64,000 bases of DNA from assembly GCF_037975245.1 (NCBI RefSeq), contig NC_092568.1:4105001-4169000 (forward strand), given 5' to 3'. Positions 45,762 through 59,634 of the stretch are shown in pieces (position 1 is the first letter of the stretch; every line of letters begins with the position of its first letter). The notes under the pieces are model-generated. The model searched no databases. It saw nothing but the letters and a program-made list of their open reading frames with translations, and was not told where the DNA came from. A program made the translations under genes and the position numbers. The stretch is from Apostichopus japonicus (lineage: Eukaryota; Echinodermata; Holothuroidea; Aspidochirotida; Stichopodidae).

Positions 45762-47766
45762 CAGGGATGCCAACTAGTACGATTTTGCCGTATTTTGTAC
45801 GGAAAATTGTCAAAATTACGATTTTACGTTTTGTTCTCAAACAATACGATTTTCCATTATCAAAAATGCGATTTTCCATTATCAAAAATAAGTACAAAAA
45901 ATAAACGACTGGCGGCTGCTAAATGAGACTAAGGCCAATCTTAGGGTTATAATTAGTGTTCAAACGATTAACTGAATCAGAATCGGAATCGGTACGATTA
46001 TAGCATAATCGGAACAATTACGTGGAATACCAGTTATGTCATACCGATTCTTCAAAAACATATGGAAGGGTGAAAATATCATTCAAAAACATATGGAAGT
46101 TGAAAATATCAACTGATGTATAAGGTTTGTTCTTTTAGTACGAAATATTAAAATAATGACACCCTCTATACGTCTTTCACGATGTAATTTCATCAAATTA
46201 GGCTGCCAGGGTCGCCAATTTTGCTTCCCTCGTGGTTAGTGACTTCATATTTCTCGGCACAGTAAGCATGGTAACAATACCAATTTCGCGAATTAACGAA
46301 TGTGCTGGACAGGGTTGGAAATAAGCGGGTGGCGACGGGCGATTCGCCCTCGCAAGTGCTAAAAAAGCCCTCCTAAAGCACAATTACGAGTGCGAAAAAG
46401 AGAAGAGAAATATAAGAAAATCGCCCTCGTTATATCAGGTGTCTGTGTAAAATTAATTGTGACATGCGTTTGCTTTAGCTACCTAGGTTTGCAGTTCCAG
46501 CGCGAATCGCGCAAACAGTTCTCACAATCCCGCAACAAGTTTGAAGCAGTGCGAGAGGGTCGCGCACAATCACCGGGACAATAACCTAAAATCCCCACAA
46601 ATCTCCCACCACATGGTAGCCTTACTTCACACTAAGTCAACATGGAAATCTAACCTAGCCATCTGTTTATTCGCTCTAGTTGTGTCGCAAATAAAAAATA
46701 AAAATATCCATGGAAACTGCAACCTTCGACCACATGTTAGCCTAACAACCACACTAAGTCAATGGGAAATGTAGCCTAACCATCGGTTTGCCAAAAAAGA
46801 AAAGAAAAGGCGTAGCTTAGTTTACAACTTTCAATTTGCTGGATATCGGCATTTGTTTGGAAGGTATGTGCTATGTCTGAAAGAGGGAATGTTGTATTTT
46901 ATATTGGAGTAGTTTCTAGTTGTTATTAATTCTTTACATCAATTTGGTAACATTCTAGAGTAATTTTAAAGAAGTTACGATGGTACAATTTGCTTTTCAG
47001 TTTGATTGGCCTCAGCTTACATTTTCTAATTGAACTTGAATGGAGTTAAATAGGTAACGAATAGGTATGTTTAACTTCAAGTTCGTAACATTTCTATTTG
47101 TTCATAAACGGTATAATAATGTCGGAATGTAGGCAATATGTAATTAAAGTTTACACTTTGGTAAAGATTGAAAATGGATGGTTTGTCTGAGATGCTTTTT
47201 GAGATGGATATTTTGAGTAACTATTCATAGCCAATTTCAAGCCATGAACAGGTGACATACACGTCGAGGTGGCTAGGCCATTCGCTTAGCACAGTGCTGA
47301 CTAGGTAGGATGTCATATTTTCGTATTTTGGAAATTTGTAACAAAAAAAAAAAAGTTTTCTTTCCGAGAAACTCCAGAGGTAATTTGGTACATAGGCCTA
47401 TAAAAGGATACCTAAGAGCCTAAGACCCAGGGGTTCCCTGTTACAAACGGGAACTAAATCGGGCACTCCTGCGGAAGTGCAAAAAGGCCACAATGGAATA
47501 TAATAAGAGAAGTATTAAGTATATTACAACACTATGTTTGTAAGTTTCATCAATTGTACACTTTATAAGATGTTATAATCATGATGTATCAATTCTGCAT
47601 AACAGATTTTTTAACTCATAAACTTAAAAACAAGTCAGTTTAAACCCTCGGTTTAGAGTTACAAGTCAAATTAGTCATCGTATTAAAAAATACAGTTTTG
47701 TATGGCAAAATACAGTTTTTTGGGTCTGTGAGTACAGTTTTCTGAGTTCAGAGGTTGGCATCCCTG
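45762..47766. mobile_element. 2.0-kb DNA element with CAGGGATGCCAAC inverted ends
   Basis: The left end CAGGGATGCCAAC is mirrored at the right by GTTGGCATCCCTG. Flanks share CATATT exactly (45756-45761, 47767-47772), a 6-bp TSD. Subterminal repeats are visible: TACGATTTT-type words at least four times in the left 150 bases, and TACAGTTTT-type words three times in the right 80 bases. The CAGGG start resembles hAT ends, which normally make 8-bp TSDs. A 6-bp TSD is known for superfamilies such as Dada and IS3EU, so assignment is open. Inside, a CAGGGTTGGAAATAAGC word near 46312 may mark another nested or broken element. No transposase frame survives. Confidence 0.75.
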
Positions 47767-47772
47767 CATATT

Positions 47773-50700
47773 TGCAGTTTCTTTTGTCCACTGAATGTTC
47801 TTGGTGACCCTCCAAACAATTGTGGTGATTCAAAACATAATCACATTAGGCCGGTATTGAAGATTTGGTAATTTTGTAGGCCTGTGTGCTACTTATTGAT
47901 ATCTATGTAGCCTTTGAGGTAAAGAGACCGTCCCTGGGATGGGTTCAATATGTCTCTGTGTAAAAGCTAATGCAAACAGTATCATTTTGAATTCATTTAC
48001 TGTTGAGTGATATCTGAGACTTTAACCTCGCAAGAACAGTTTTCTGCTTTAACAAGCTTGTCTGCCAGTCCAACAGCGAGCAGTACTTGAAAAGGAGTTT
48101 TAATGCCTTAACAATTTTTCTTCTCGTTAATTTTCGTCTTAAAACTGAGTAAATTTTAGGGGCAGCAAAAGTAGGAGGATATCAATATAAGATGGATTTA
48201 ATGTTCTGTTCCACGCTTCTGATAAATGTCCTGGTGAGGCCATAATGAATGTCTTCTACTGTGACATAAAGAAACACGTTTCGAAAGCATGAAATTTAGT
48301 AATAAAAATCTGTCTGTTTTTGTTTCTTTTTCTTGTGAACGACAAGCATGCACGTTCAAACTGGTAAACATTTCAGGGAAAGGTAAATGTGAAGTGTCTT
48401 TAGATGAGATTTGGTTAAAACCATGATTAGAAGTAAGACATAGGGGGCAAGGGGGTAAGGGAAGAAACAGTTTCATAAATTTGCATGAATTAATTTATAG
48501 TCGCTACTTATAAGATTAACTTTATTGTATTTGGCGAGATCAAAAGTTATTAGTTACATTAATTTGATAGTCAAAAAGGAAATCCTTTTAGATTCTGGCC
48601 TCCCAATTTAGTGAGTCGTTGCACTTTGATTTCGTCCGACTCATTCCTCTTCGAGGTATTTTGTTGTTTTGGAGAACTGTTAAGTGAGAAAAAGAGGTGG
48701 AAGTGTTTCTTTTAGGAAAAAATTCATGAAATCAATCAAAGTGTGTTTGAGTCCATGTTGGCAAGGAAATGTATTGAATCGGAGGAGGGATTGGGTAATT
48801 TAAGTACGGGGATGTTCATCTTGAGAATTTTGTGAATGCTTGTGAGCGCTTTCACAGGATTGTTTAACTTTGATTCGGAGATCTGTAAGCAGTACAGATC
48901 ATACATACAATTAGAACATCACCCACCATCTGTAGAAATGCTGGAGGGCTCCATCATACCATATGCATGATTGCACAGTTTAGGAAAGAGGGAGGTAATT
49001 AACGTACCCCTCATAGCATTTATAGGCATACAGCTTGGCATTACAGTACTGGCTTCGTACTTACATTATCTGTGTTAGATTTATACCCATATGTGTTGGG
49101 TCATGAAATAAAACAGCAATTTTTCCCTGTGATTAACTATAGAGAGGTTAAGCTACCTAGCCATTCTGTGCATCTCTATATGATAACAATTAACTAAAGT
49201 CCCTTCTTTTTTATCTTTTGTTTAATTCTTAGACTGCATTGATACACTGCTCTGTAGAAACAGCTAGTGATTAATTGACCATAGCTGTTGGTACGCGTCC
49301 ACCTCTTAAAATGTCATTAGCATTGGCCCCAAATTTTAGCATGCCAATTAGAAACCAATTGGTAAAAGGTTTGAAAATTACTTTTCTTTCGTTTCTGAAT
49401 CTTCAAATTTCTCCCGGACATGCCCAGGAGTGTTAGATCAGATAATTCAATACGTCTCAGTGAGTACATAAGTACTCTGAGGGTGCACAGAAGTAGAATG
49501 CTTGTTGAAGTGAATGCAGTATGAGTGACCATTATCTAAATTTTTTAGCAAATTGAGGTTGAGCACAGATGATCTTTAAAGTTCAAACACCTGCAGACTT
49601 GAGTTTATCTGCATGGCAATGATATGTAGTTTCCTATTATGTGTACAGTGAATCAATTATATATCGAATGTGACGTACCTGGGCGATATAATTCCAGTTT
49701 GGAGTGCCCAGAACCAGCTATTATAATTTTCAAATCTGTGAACCTGTATGATCGAATATCACAGAACCATTAGAATGTAACCATAGAATGTCTTTTTACT
49801 CCTAATCAAAGTCAGTATGTACTGATGTAAAATTGTTATAAGGCCAATACCTTGATTTGACGTAGAAAGTGCTATTTCTATTGTCGGGTCCACCATGTCG
49901 CTTAAAGTAAATAAGCTGTTTGATAGGCTTGCTTTCTTATTCACGACACCCTAAGAAAGCTTCTTGTACTCTCCTACAGTCCTGAATGAACTGCATTGCT
50001 CAAGACCGTAACTAGAACCCGAATCCCTGAGTCTTATAAACAATTTGACAGGTCACCTGCTTCACAGGTGTCATGATTTTTGTTTGTCTGATGGCATTCT
50101 CTTATTTTCTAGGTAAATTGCATCGCTGACAATTAAGGGAGCTAGACCTTTCAAGGAAATATGCTTCATCAGCTCGGCAGATGAGCTGATATGCAGTCGG
50201 GGTTATTTTCAGAGAAACCGCCGCGTAGATCACAGTTTTCACGATCGATTTGTCCGTTCACTGGAAAGTTTTATCATGTAGGAAAAAATCCAGAGTTGTA
50301 GACAGATCGATGCTTGCAGGTTCAGCCAGCTGCCTTGTCCAACCAAGAATCAGTTGGATTAACCTTTTAAAATTCAAGTTCGCCAGATATGATCCTAAGT
50401 TTTAAGTTTAACTTGTCTACATTTCAAGATTATTTTCCTGGAAGTTTTCTGACCCTAGAGCTGAACTATTCCAAGACACTGTCACAATTAGTTGAATTGG
50501 AGCATAAATTTCACCCTTAATATTCAGTACTTTAGTAAGACTGCTCATATACCTGTATTATGATTAACCACTGCTACACCCCCTTCAAAAGATCTCCTCC
50601 CCACAATGCTGTTTTAGATTATTCATTTAAGTTTCTCTTGTTTATGTCAAATTACTTTGTGACACATTACCACGTGGTCCATGGATGGGCCATTTCTTCC

Positions 50701-51650
50701 CCCCCCCCCCTGTCCACACTATACATATATATTATATGCTCAAGGCCAAAACTTCTTCCATTTAGTTAACAAAGATAATTTGGTGACAATAAGGTTTTCT
50801 TTCTTTTTCGTGTTCAGTCCTTGTTGGTTTGATTCGATCTTAAATGAACAAGTAATGTCAGTTTATTAGTGCCTCATTAGAATAACAATGTAGATATCAC
50901 CATTCTCACCCCAACAAGCTATATGTATTTTGCATTATAGGTTACAGTTTGATATGATGCAAGCTTGGCATGATATATGTCGCTCTGTATCCAAGGTACT
51001 ACCTCTGACAAATGTTTCTGGTCTATTTGATCGTGTGTCGTCATGCCGGTTTTATCTCTTATTTATCTCTTTTTTTTCCGATCCTGGAGATTCCTCCATC
51101 AGCTCTCTCCCTAGTGTAATTCCAAATTTCATCGAGGTCTGTGAACATATAGGCTCACGGCGTACACCGACGACTCTCATGAATTCTGACATAAAATTCT
51201 TACATTTCCCAGTTTCTTGAAGGAAGAAAAAAAGGAAAAGTTAATCCCCTGGGGTTATTGGGACGGACTTGTCGAATTGTGACTCGGGGCAACTAAGGTT
51301 GGCCTTGTGTCAATCCCATGACCACAAAACTCCTATGTAATGTGTTTCATAATAAAAAATTCATTCAAATCATGAGAGGCCCTGTTCACTATAAGGGTTG
51401 TATAGTTATTGATAGCCATGGATAATGTTTGTTTGAATTGCCAGATCAAAATGCACTTGGTGCAGATATGAGCTCTAAAACCATTTTACTGGCTAATTTG
51501 AAATGAAATATACTAGGCTTACCCTTAAGTTCTGGTAATTATTAAAAATGAGATCATTTGAAAAAAAACTTTAGCAACATAGAATGTGATATGTTGCAGC
51601 ACTTTACAAGATCTTTGGAGATCTGTAAACAGGCATGATCGTGCTGGCTT
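47773..51650. other. Unassigned 3.9-kb sequence
   Basis: No exon could be supported. Frames such as 48198-48476 (minus) and 50930-51220 (plus) show no domain. A CpG-containing, less AT-rich patch lies at about 50120-50340. A poly-C tract lies at 50700-50710. Confidence 0.45.
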
Positions 51651-51654
51651 ATGA

Positions 51655-52274
51655 AGCAGCATTTTGCATTTTGTCGCCGTTTTCTACTTTTATGACATGT
51701 CCATCAAGTTTTTTTTACATATATCAATCACAAACAGCAAACTACGATATTAGCCAAGTTTTTCCCTGCCAACAACGTTAATTGGCGAGTAATTAAGGAT
51801 ATTTGCAGATAATGAGAAAAGTGCCACTCCTCAACAAATTCCACATTTAAAATTAATCGCATACAGTTCCCCCAAAACCACTAGTTTGAATTCAACCAAT
51901 CAGAGATGCAGGTTTAGTTATGAGCCGTTGCTAAAAATAGATTCAAGACTTTGCGTTGGTACAACGAGTGAGTGGTATGGAACTCCCTGGTACAACTGCC
52001 ATATAGACTGTACACAAATCAAGCATGGTGATGTATTACGTATTGGTCAATGACGTTCGTAGTGTTTAAATATTCATATTATGGGCGAGGTGAATTGGGA
52101 TCCCAACGGAAAATATCTTGGAGAAAAACAAAGTTGAAAGTTGCAAATTTTTTTGACTTTTATGCCACCATTTGAAGTAAGATTTAAATAGATAAGCTAG
52201 TTATGTATGTCGTTATGGCATAGTGGAGTCAGTGAGGTTGAGAAAAATCATAGAAAAGGACTCAAAATGCTGCT
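51655..52274 (+). mobile_element. TTAA MITE family T2, copy 2 (620 bp)
   Basis: The ends are AGCAGCATTTTGCA and, inverted, AGCAGCATTTTGAG. The right flank is TTAA (52275-52278). The left flank is ATGA, a decayed target site. It is an end-to-end relative of 41434-42050 with scattered changes and small indels, so it is probably an older insertion. Confidence 0.9.
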
Positions 52275-52278
52275 TTAA

Positions 52279-53408
52279 GACAGTCTTTTAATGTTAGCAT
52301 ACAAACTTTTACCATAGTTAGTATATATAGTAACCAATTACTGTGATTCCAATATTTTACACAGATGCCTATATATTTCAACATGCGAAAAAACATACTG
52401 AAATAGTTCAAACATTCTCAAATTTAATTACATTTATTTGAATGAATTGGCCAGTCAATTTAAATGACCTACATTGTGATTCGAAATTAATAAAGTCATA
52501 GCAAAATTCTAAATTTGAATGTAAATGATACCACATCAGTTAAAACTTACTGTTTTTTGGAAAGAATGTGAAATACATGACATTTTAGTCAAAGTTTTGT
52601 GTAAAACACTCACTATACTGTTAGCCTAGCTTTGCACAAGATGCTTTAATTCATTCCCCCTACCCCCCCCCCCAAAAAAAAGAGGAAGTGTTTAAGGGCA
52701 TTGATGCATGCTGATCATTTTTGATGTTTTGAATTCCTAGCTGACCTGGATCTTATAGTAACCTACATTCTGTATGACCTCTAAGAAATTTGACAGACAA
52801 ACCTTTTTGCTTTTATAGTTTAACATGAATATGTTGTTAAATATTTCTAGAGCCAGAAATTTTCATTATGCAGTTGCAGCAGCTGTACCATTTAGAGCTG
52901 TAAAGAAAGAAACATAAATACTTTTTATGGTAGTATCAGAGATTTAGCTATTCCGAAATGTATATCCGAACAGGCAATGAAAACAAATTACGTTGATTTA
53001 TTTTGGTTTGATTTTTTTCCCCTGTGTATTAGGATAATCTTATATATGAGTGACTGTAATCTTGTAAAAATGTGTGAGATTAGAAATAAAAGCTATAGAT
53101 GTTTTTCACATGACAGATTGAGTCATTTTAAACAGTATATTAATTATGACATGAAAACATGTTGAATTTGCAGTTTTATAGGTAGGAATTTTCATAAAAA
53201 GAATTCTATTTATGCAATTTTGGGGAGGGAGGGAGGGGGAGGTGATATTTTTTTTTCCATCTCATTTTGTTTTTGGGATGAGGGTTATGGTAATTTACAA
53301 GGTGATATTACCCCATTCTTACACTTCCTGTTTTTAATTTGTTCTGTGATATATGTATCCAAGTTGATACTCAAAACCTCTCAATGTGGATCACAAAAGT
53401 ACTCCATA
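52279..53408. other. Unassigned AT-rich sequence
   Basis: A C8-A8 homopolymer junction lies near 52665-52680. There is no gene. Confidence 0.4.
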
Positions 53409-53412
53409 TTAA

Positions 53413-53770
53413 AGGCATTGAAGGCTCGCCCCAAACCGTGTGCGGCCATCTGAAAAAGTTAACTTTCTGTTGCTTGCAAGTGACGTTTTGTTTGTGTCGC
53501 TACAAAATGCAGACAGTAATGAAACGTGATACCTTGTTATCTTTAGCTGGACCTGAGATGTCCATTGCTGCATCGTATGTACAGTGCTGTGGGTATTGAC
53601 GGCTGCTGTATGTACTGACTGTACACTAGTGTCTGATTACCGACGGTAGCAAGCTGTGTGTGTATTTTCTGGGATCGATGGTGGTGTCTAACACTTCTGT
53701 TACACCTCATTCGAAACTAGGTCAGATTACCAGCATTAGACTTTTATTTGTGCGCGAGTCTTCACACCCT
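53413..53770 (-). mobile_element. TTAA MITE family T1, copy 2 (358 bp)
   Basis: The terminal repeats are AGGCATTGAAGGCTCGCC and, inverted, AGGGTGTGAAGACTCGCG. TTAA lies on both sides (53409-53412, 53771-53774). It is the inverted relative of 3944-4298. Its 86-codon plus-strand frame is not shared by the other copy and is not coding. Confidence 0.9.
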
Positions 53771-53774
53771 TTAA

Positions 53775-54558
53775 ACATCTACACCCTCCCACTTCCAGTT
53801 TCTCCTGCCAGTATCATTGTGAGAAATTTCCCTCTCTGACTGAAGATATAGGGAGGTATTAACAGTTACTATCTCTGTGCAGACTGTATCAGCATGGAAC
53901 AGCTCTACCTCAGTTAGTACAATTTTCCCGCCAATTTAGGCCTTACTGTCGTAAAAAATAAACAAGATATCACATGAGGACATTAAAGAGTGTTACGTGT
54001 CGCCTTTATTTTGTCCTAGATACAAAACTTTGAAACCAGTAATAGAGTATCAGTATCTACAGCAGAATCAGTTGGAAGAAATTAAAGGTTTAATAAAATA
54101 ATTTGATGAATATAAAATTAAAAGAAGAAAAAGAAACTATCCTAATTTTATGATTCGTTTGAAGTTGTAAGTTTGCAATATTAGGACAAACATTTTTTTC
54201 TTTTGATCAGTGGAAGATGCCAGTTTAGTCATACATTCTCCAGGGGAATAAGTCACCATTACGCTATAACTCAAGCTATATATCGAGATCCATTTTATTT
54301 TCGATCTGACTATTTCTTCACTGGCTCGTGTGATGGTTTACTTAAAGCAGACTATGCAAGTTTATCTCTATTTAAGTGTTTATAACGTAAAAACTTCTGT
54401 TAGTATTTCACTGAATACTACTGCACAATCCTTAAACATATGCATCGACGACTATTTGAGGCTATGAAAATGGCTATCAAGATTGATTGATTGATCATAC
54501 ATTGTGGTTTTAAATTAATCTGGCATTCTATATATCATAACTATTAAAATAAAATAAA
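53775..54558. other. Unassigned sequence
   Basis: No gene or bounded repeat was seen. A GATTGATTGATTGATC microsatellite lies at 54480-54496. Confidence 0.4.
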
Positions 54559-54755
54559 ACTGTTAGCAAACTGCTTATCCACTAGAGAGCCTGTGTAAGA
54601 GAATGTGTAAAAGCAAGTTGGCCTGACGTTTCAATTCTAGCAGGATCTTCTTCAGAGGCTGCCTGACGTTTCAATCCTTAGCAGGATCTTCTTTTAGCCT
54701 CTGAAGAAGAGCCTGCTAGGATCGAAACATCAGGTCAACTTACTTTTACACATAT
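54559..54755. repeat. Inverted-repeat element with three copies of a 35-56-bp unit
   Basis: A 56-bp arm (54605-54660) with GTGTAAAAGCAAGTTGGCCT and TAGCAGGATCTTCTTCAGAG is followed by a partial direct copy (54661-54695) and a full inverted copy (54696-54751). The left flank at 54559-54600 matches 16066-16112 in inverse. The unit reads like a dispersed repeat that has duplicated in both directions. Confidence 0.75.
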
Positions 54756-56099
54756 CATAACTATTGATAGATTAATACTTTTCCTTCTCAGAGTACTTAT
54801 TAATCCTGTTAATTAGTAGTAGATCTTTAGTGCAAAACATTATTGCTTGGCAGTGAAAAAGTCAGATGAAAAACTTGACATAATACTGGAATTTATAGAA
54901 ATGAGTTAACTTGTGGACAAACTCCAAAATGTTGTAAAGATGAAACTATAATCTCCATAGACTGCTTTAATGATATGACTGACATCAGATTATGTTCCAC
55001 TTTACAGTGACAAGCGTGCATCAGGGTGAAAAACAGTTATTAATTTTGGGGATTGGTTTTTGTAGATCGATACCGGGCCAATCGCGGTATAGGGTCAGTT
55101 ATTCCGCCTTTACCGTGTTTGATTGGATTATTTTACATAGAAATGGCAGCTAGGAAATATTTTAGGTGGCAGGACATTATCATTGATGAAAGTCGATGTT
55201 TTAGTAAGAAAAAGTTTGGGTATTTTTTTATAGAAAGAAAGCAGTACTTTCTGGAACTCTGGAGGGTGTTTTGTTGCATGGGTGAAGAATTATTAAATAG
55301 CAAAATATTGAACTATGGTGAAGAATGTGTGTTTCCTTGGTAATGTAGGCTTAATTGTAGTTTATTTGCACTTGTAAGCCATATGCTGGAGATTTCAAGT
55401 TCTTAGCTAGGTTGATCAAGATAAGAATGAAAAAATGAAACATGACGTGGTTTACTGGTATGTGTATGAAGACTATAGTCTTCCTCCCTTAACTTTTTAA
55501 CAGGTTGCAGATCAACAGAGCCCATGCATCTATGACTCAGGCCAAAGTAGACCAAGTTTTCTGTTTGGACAATCAAAGTCAATTTTGGAAGCCATTTTGA
55601 ACTGATTGGACTTCGTTTGTTAATGAAATTGCATTGTAACTATAAATACCCCCAAATAGCTAAAATGATAAATTGTTATGAACTCCCCCCCCCCCCCACT
55701 TCCTCTTCCCCATTCCTTTGGAAATAAAGCAGAAATAAAGGTATGCCTATGATCCACCCCAAAGGAGAGTTTTACTGGGCTCAATTATTAAAGCTGGTGT
55801 TCTATTCACTAAACCTACACATCTCTATTACTACAGTGAATGTATTGGTCATTCTCCTATCTTTGTTTTTTGTTTTTTTTGACCACCAAATTAGCTGTTG
55901 AGACAGCCAAAAAGCAAGACTTTGTTATCAGAGGGGAGAACCTGAGAAGAAATCCTTAATTACTTGCAATAGGGATATAATCAAGATTAGTCTTGAGCAA
56001 ACACACACTCCATGTTTGGTCCAAGAATGATCTTAGGAGAAAATTGATCAAGATCTGGAGTGTGTAACACTAATGTAGTACTAATCTACATGTCAACCT
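54756..56099. other. Unassigned sequence
   Basis: A 96-codon frame at 55053-55343 has no recognised domain. A C13 run lies at about 55686-55698. Confidence 0.4.
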
Positions 56100-56720
56100 T
56101 TAGGTTCTGATCCAGATGTTTAGATCAGATCCTGGTCTCTGTCATAATCAGTGTGGAAGGACCTGATCTCCTTCTGAATTTAGGAGTGAGCAAATACAGT
56201 TGTGCAGTCATGATCACTACCTCATCAGGTTCTGATCCAGATGTTGAGATCAGATCCTAATCTCTGTCAGAATCAATGTGGAGGACCTGATCTCAATATG
56301 AAGTGTGAGTAAATACAGTCTGGCTGTAATGATCGCTACCTCATTAGGTTCTGATCCAGATGTTGAGATCAGATCCTAATCTCTGTCAGAATCAATGTGG
56401 AAGGACCTGATCTCGATATGAAGTTTGATACAGTCGTGCAGTCACGATCACTACCTCATCAGGTTCTGATCCAGATGTTGAGATCAGATCCTAATCTCTG
56501 TCAGAACAATCTGGAGGACCTGATCTCGATATGAAGTGTGAGCAAATACACTCCGGCTGTATAATGATCGCTACCTCATTGGGTTCTGATCCAGATGTTG
56601 AGCTCAGATTCTGGTCACTGTCAGAATCAACGTTGAAGGACCTGATCTCAATGTTCTTCTGAGTTGCACTTTATCCTGGTCTTAATCTTCCAGTGCTACG
56701 ATATTAACAGATTAGGATCA
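56100..56720. repeat. Tandem repeat of 115-125 bp, about five copies
   Basis: GGTTCTGATCCAGATGTT begins units at 56103, 56228, 56347, 56462 and 56582. Each unit then has GATCAGATCCTAATCTCTGT, GGACCTGATCTC and ATGATCGCTACCTCAT. Units 2-4 are the most alike and edge units are diverged, as expected from unequal exchange. GATC words are frequent. Confidence 0.92.
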
Positions 56721-57196
56721 GATCTTGATCTCAACTGCACTGATTGATACATATAGCTGTGATATGTCTGATCTCTATATGCTGATATATAGTGTCATAT
56801 TTCTCATGCGTTCTTTAAGTGGTAATCCATATATTAGTATTTCTGGCTGATTTAATTAGTTCTGTGTTTGGAATATCAATAATCGAGGTGACAGCTGTGT
56901 TTAGAAAGCTAATGAATTGGCAAACTAAACGAACGTGTTCAATTTGTCAACATTTAATTGTTCTATAGTTAGCCTATTATGCTGATCACTCGTAAACCCA
57001 ATGGAAGGTGTTGCGTTGTAAAGGCCTCCGATGTGGATATAGGGTTATATTAAAATTAGTCAACCTATTGTAAGCATTAAGATATAGCTTTTGTGTTTTT
57101 GCCTAAGTCTTTCCTCGAGAAGTTTGTGCGATTATTTGTCCCAGAGGGTATACTCATGAAAGAATGAATGTCCACTGCATGTCCATATTAGCTTAA
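56721..57196. other. Unassigned sequence
   Basis: Diverged GATCTGATCT-like words continue briefly, then unique AT-rich text follows. Confidence 0.4.
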
Positions 57197-57333
57197 AGGT
57201 ATGCTGTATTGGCCCCAAATATGCTAGATATTCAAATATGGTCATCTTTGGTTTAAATTTTAAATTGTTTTCATTACAACCTTGGATGAAATTTTCCTCA
57301 CTGGGACATTCAGTTAAATGTGTAAAATTCTTC
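57197..57333 (+). repeat. Interspersed repeat family R1, copy 3 (truncated)
   Basis: It begins AGGTATGCTGTATTGGCCCC right after TTAA (57193-57196) and follows copy 1 to about the CATTCAGTTAAATGTGTAAA region, then loses similarity. Confidence 0.75.
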
Positions 57334-58482
57334 ATTTGGAGTTTTATTTGCTTCATCTGATTTGGTGTGAATTCAAACTCTGCCACCCCTCCCCTTCCCC
57401 TCCCCCATCCCCTTGTGCCATGTACGTTCAGACTATACCTTATGTGTACAAGTGGTACATGCATGTATAGTACATAAGTTTAAATCTGGCAATTTGTAGG
57501 CTAACTCTTTGAACAGAGCGCTGTTTAAGAATCGTTTGTTGGCCAGCTAAAACAAATTAACACAAGTCTAGAGATATTTTTTCCTTTCTTATTTTTTTCC
57601 CTAGCTTTGCTACTATTTCTTTGATATTTTTTCTTTCATCTTAAACACTATCTAGATACTATGGTAGATCAATTTCACTTTTTAGGGATTAGAGTTGACG
57701 TAGCATAAATCACGTCGTCCCAACCATCGGTGGAATTTGCTTCCTCTACTTCTTCTCTAATTTGGTGGGTGAGGGAGGAGGTATGATTAGCAGGGTTTGG
57801 AGGATGAGTTTCAACTCCGTGGGGAAATTTTGAGGATAGATAAGTTTCAAGGATGCTGCCCAGGCACAATGTCCCGCATCTACTCCTTCAAAGATTTATT
57901 CCAGTGGGGGAGGGGAGTTTCATACATTTTCTGATAAAAATGGCGCCATGAAGTGGTCTAGTTTGCGATATATGTTGAACTAGTATATGAAAGCTAAAGT
58001 GAGACATTCTTTGTTTTATATTCTCTGTGTATATGTTATACTTGTTATAAACAATTACACATTTGGTCATAGGAATTGGGTGATCCATTCATGCTAATCA
58101 TATCATACACTCTTTCTAAATTCTTGACCATACGATTGGAGACGATCCTCTCTACATAACTGTTGAGGCAGGAAGCAGTTGAGGGAGGCTAAAATGGGTA
58201 TTAATACGATCTCATTTTTCAAAAGTGGTTTGCAAAGACAGAGGTACACAATAGCTTAAGTTGCCATGCAGCAAAAATCTCTCAATTTTGAAAACATGGA
58301 AACTGTGTAATTGTTTATTTATTACATATATCACAATAGATGTTTATTAAAAAGGGTTACCGAGTCAGAATTTTGTACACCAAAAACTTCCTTATATTCA
58401 ACCAAAGTTACATTTCTGTCAATTAAACAGTACTTTATATTGGAATCTCTGCATGAATGGCCAAATGTGTTTTTTTCCATAT
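57334..58482. other. Unassigned sequence
   Basis: The short minus-strand frames at 57675-58088 lack domains. No bounded repeat was seen. Confidence 0.4.
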
Positions 58483-59634
58483 AGTCAGTTGGGGTAAAAA
58501 AAACAAGGGGGTAGTTGGGGTAAAAAAAAACAACCCCTTTTTATAGAAGGGGAATATTTAGCCAAAGTTCCAATTTATTTTGGGTGATAGTCCTATATGT
58601 CTAGTTTATTATTATATAATTTCTGGAACTCTATGTCACTTCGCTGCCAATCACCGCTTCATCGAATCAAGCGAATGCTAAAATAGCGAAATTTGAAGTT
58701 TGTACCACATATCCCAAACTTTCTCCTGCACACCCAGCTTATATGATGCGGAGATTATTCCAGCAGTTTCAGCATAGCAGTTAGTGATATTACACTCCCC
58801 CATGGTAGAATTACTTCAACTTCATTCACGCTTCATGGGGGGGGCCTTGTTTTTTTTTACCCCCAAAAAATGATGCGAATGGGGTAAAAAAAAACAAGTA
58901 TTTTCCGGCTCCAATGTACTCCCTATTTTGTCCGAATGGATAAATTTTCCATAATGTTGATTTTAGAGGTTAGGCAAATAGTTTTCATGTCTGTCATGTG
59001 TCAAAAATGTTAAATAATTGGGCAGAAGTAACTGAAATTGGCTCAACTCTAATGTTTCTACTGGTGAATTCCATGGAATTGATGCATTTTTCACTAAAAA
59101 TCAACTTTAGGTTGCAGTCACTTGAGGGAGATATTTGATATTCATGACAGTTAAACTACCCAAAACAGGTTTCACCTGGCTTATAACGTGTTTCTCCTCA
59201 CTGCAGCATGCATTTAACCGTCAAGTGCTGCAGGGAACGAAAAATTAGCAAAATGTCCTAAAATTCAGATATCCCTTTTAATAGTTGGCATGATTCCAGA
59301 AATGACCAACTTTGTACTGAGTATGAAGTCACCTTGAGACCTTTCACCTTCTGCAAAGTTACAGGTGTCTATATGAATATAAGTCTTTGTGTGATTTCTT
59401 GAAATAATGAGTGTGGACATGTCCCATCAGTCACAGTTTTTTAACATTTGTTTTTGTCACAAGCCAACAGAATGATTTCAGCTGTTGTTGGGGGTATATC
59501 TATCTAGTACTACTCAGGGCCTAATCTGGCATGAGCAGAGATACTTCAATTGTGTATAGGGTTATGTGCTAGACAACTTGAAACTTCTGTCCCATCAGTC
59601 ACAGAATTAGGCTGCATGTGTGGTGTAATGCAAA

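Noticed and set aside
53339-53599. 86-codon frame as an exon
   Set aside because: It lies mostly inside TTAA MITE T1 copy 2, and the frame is not kept in copy 1.
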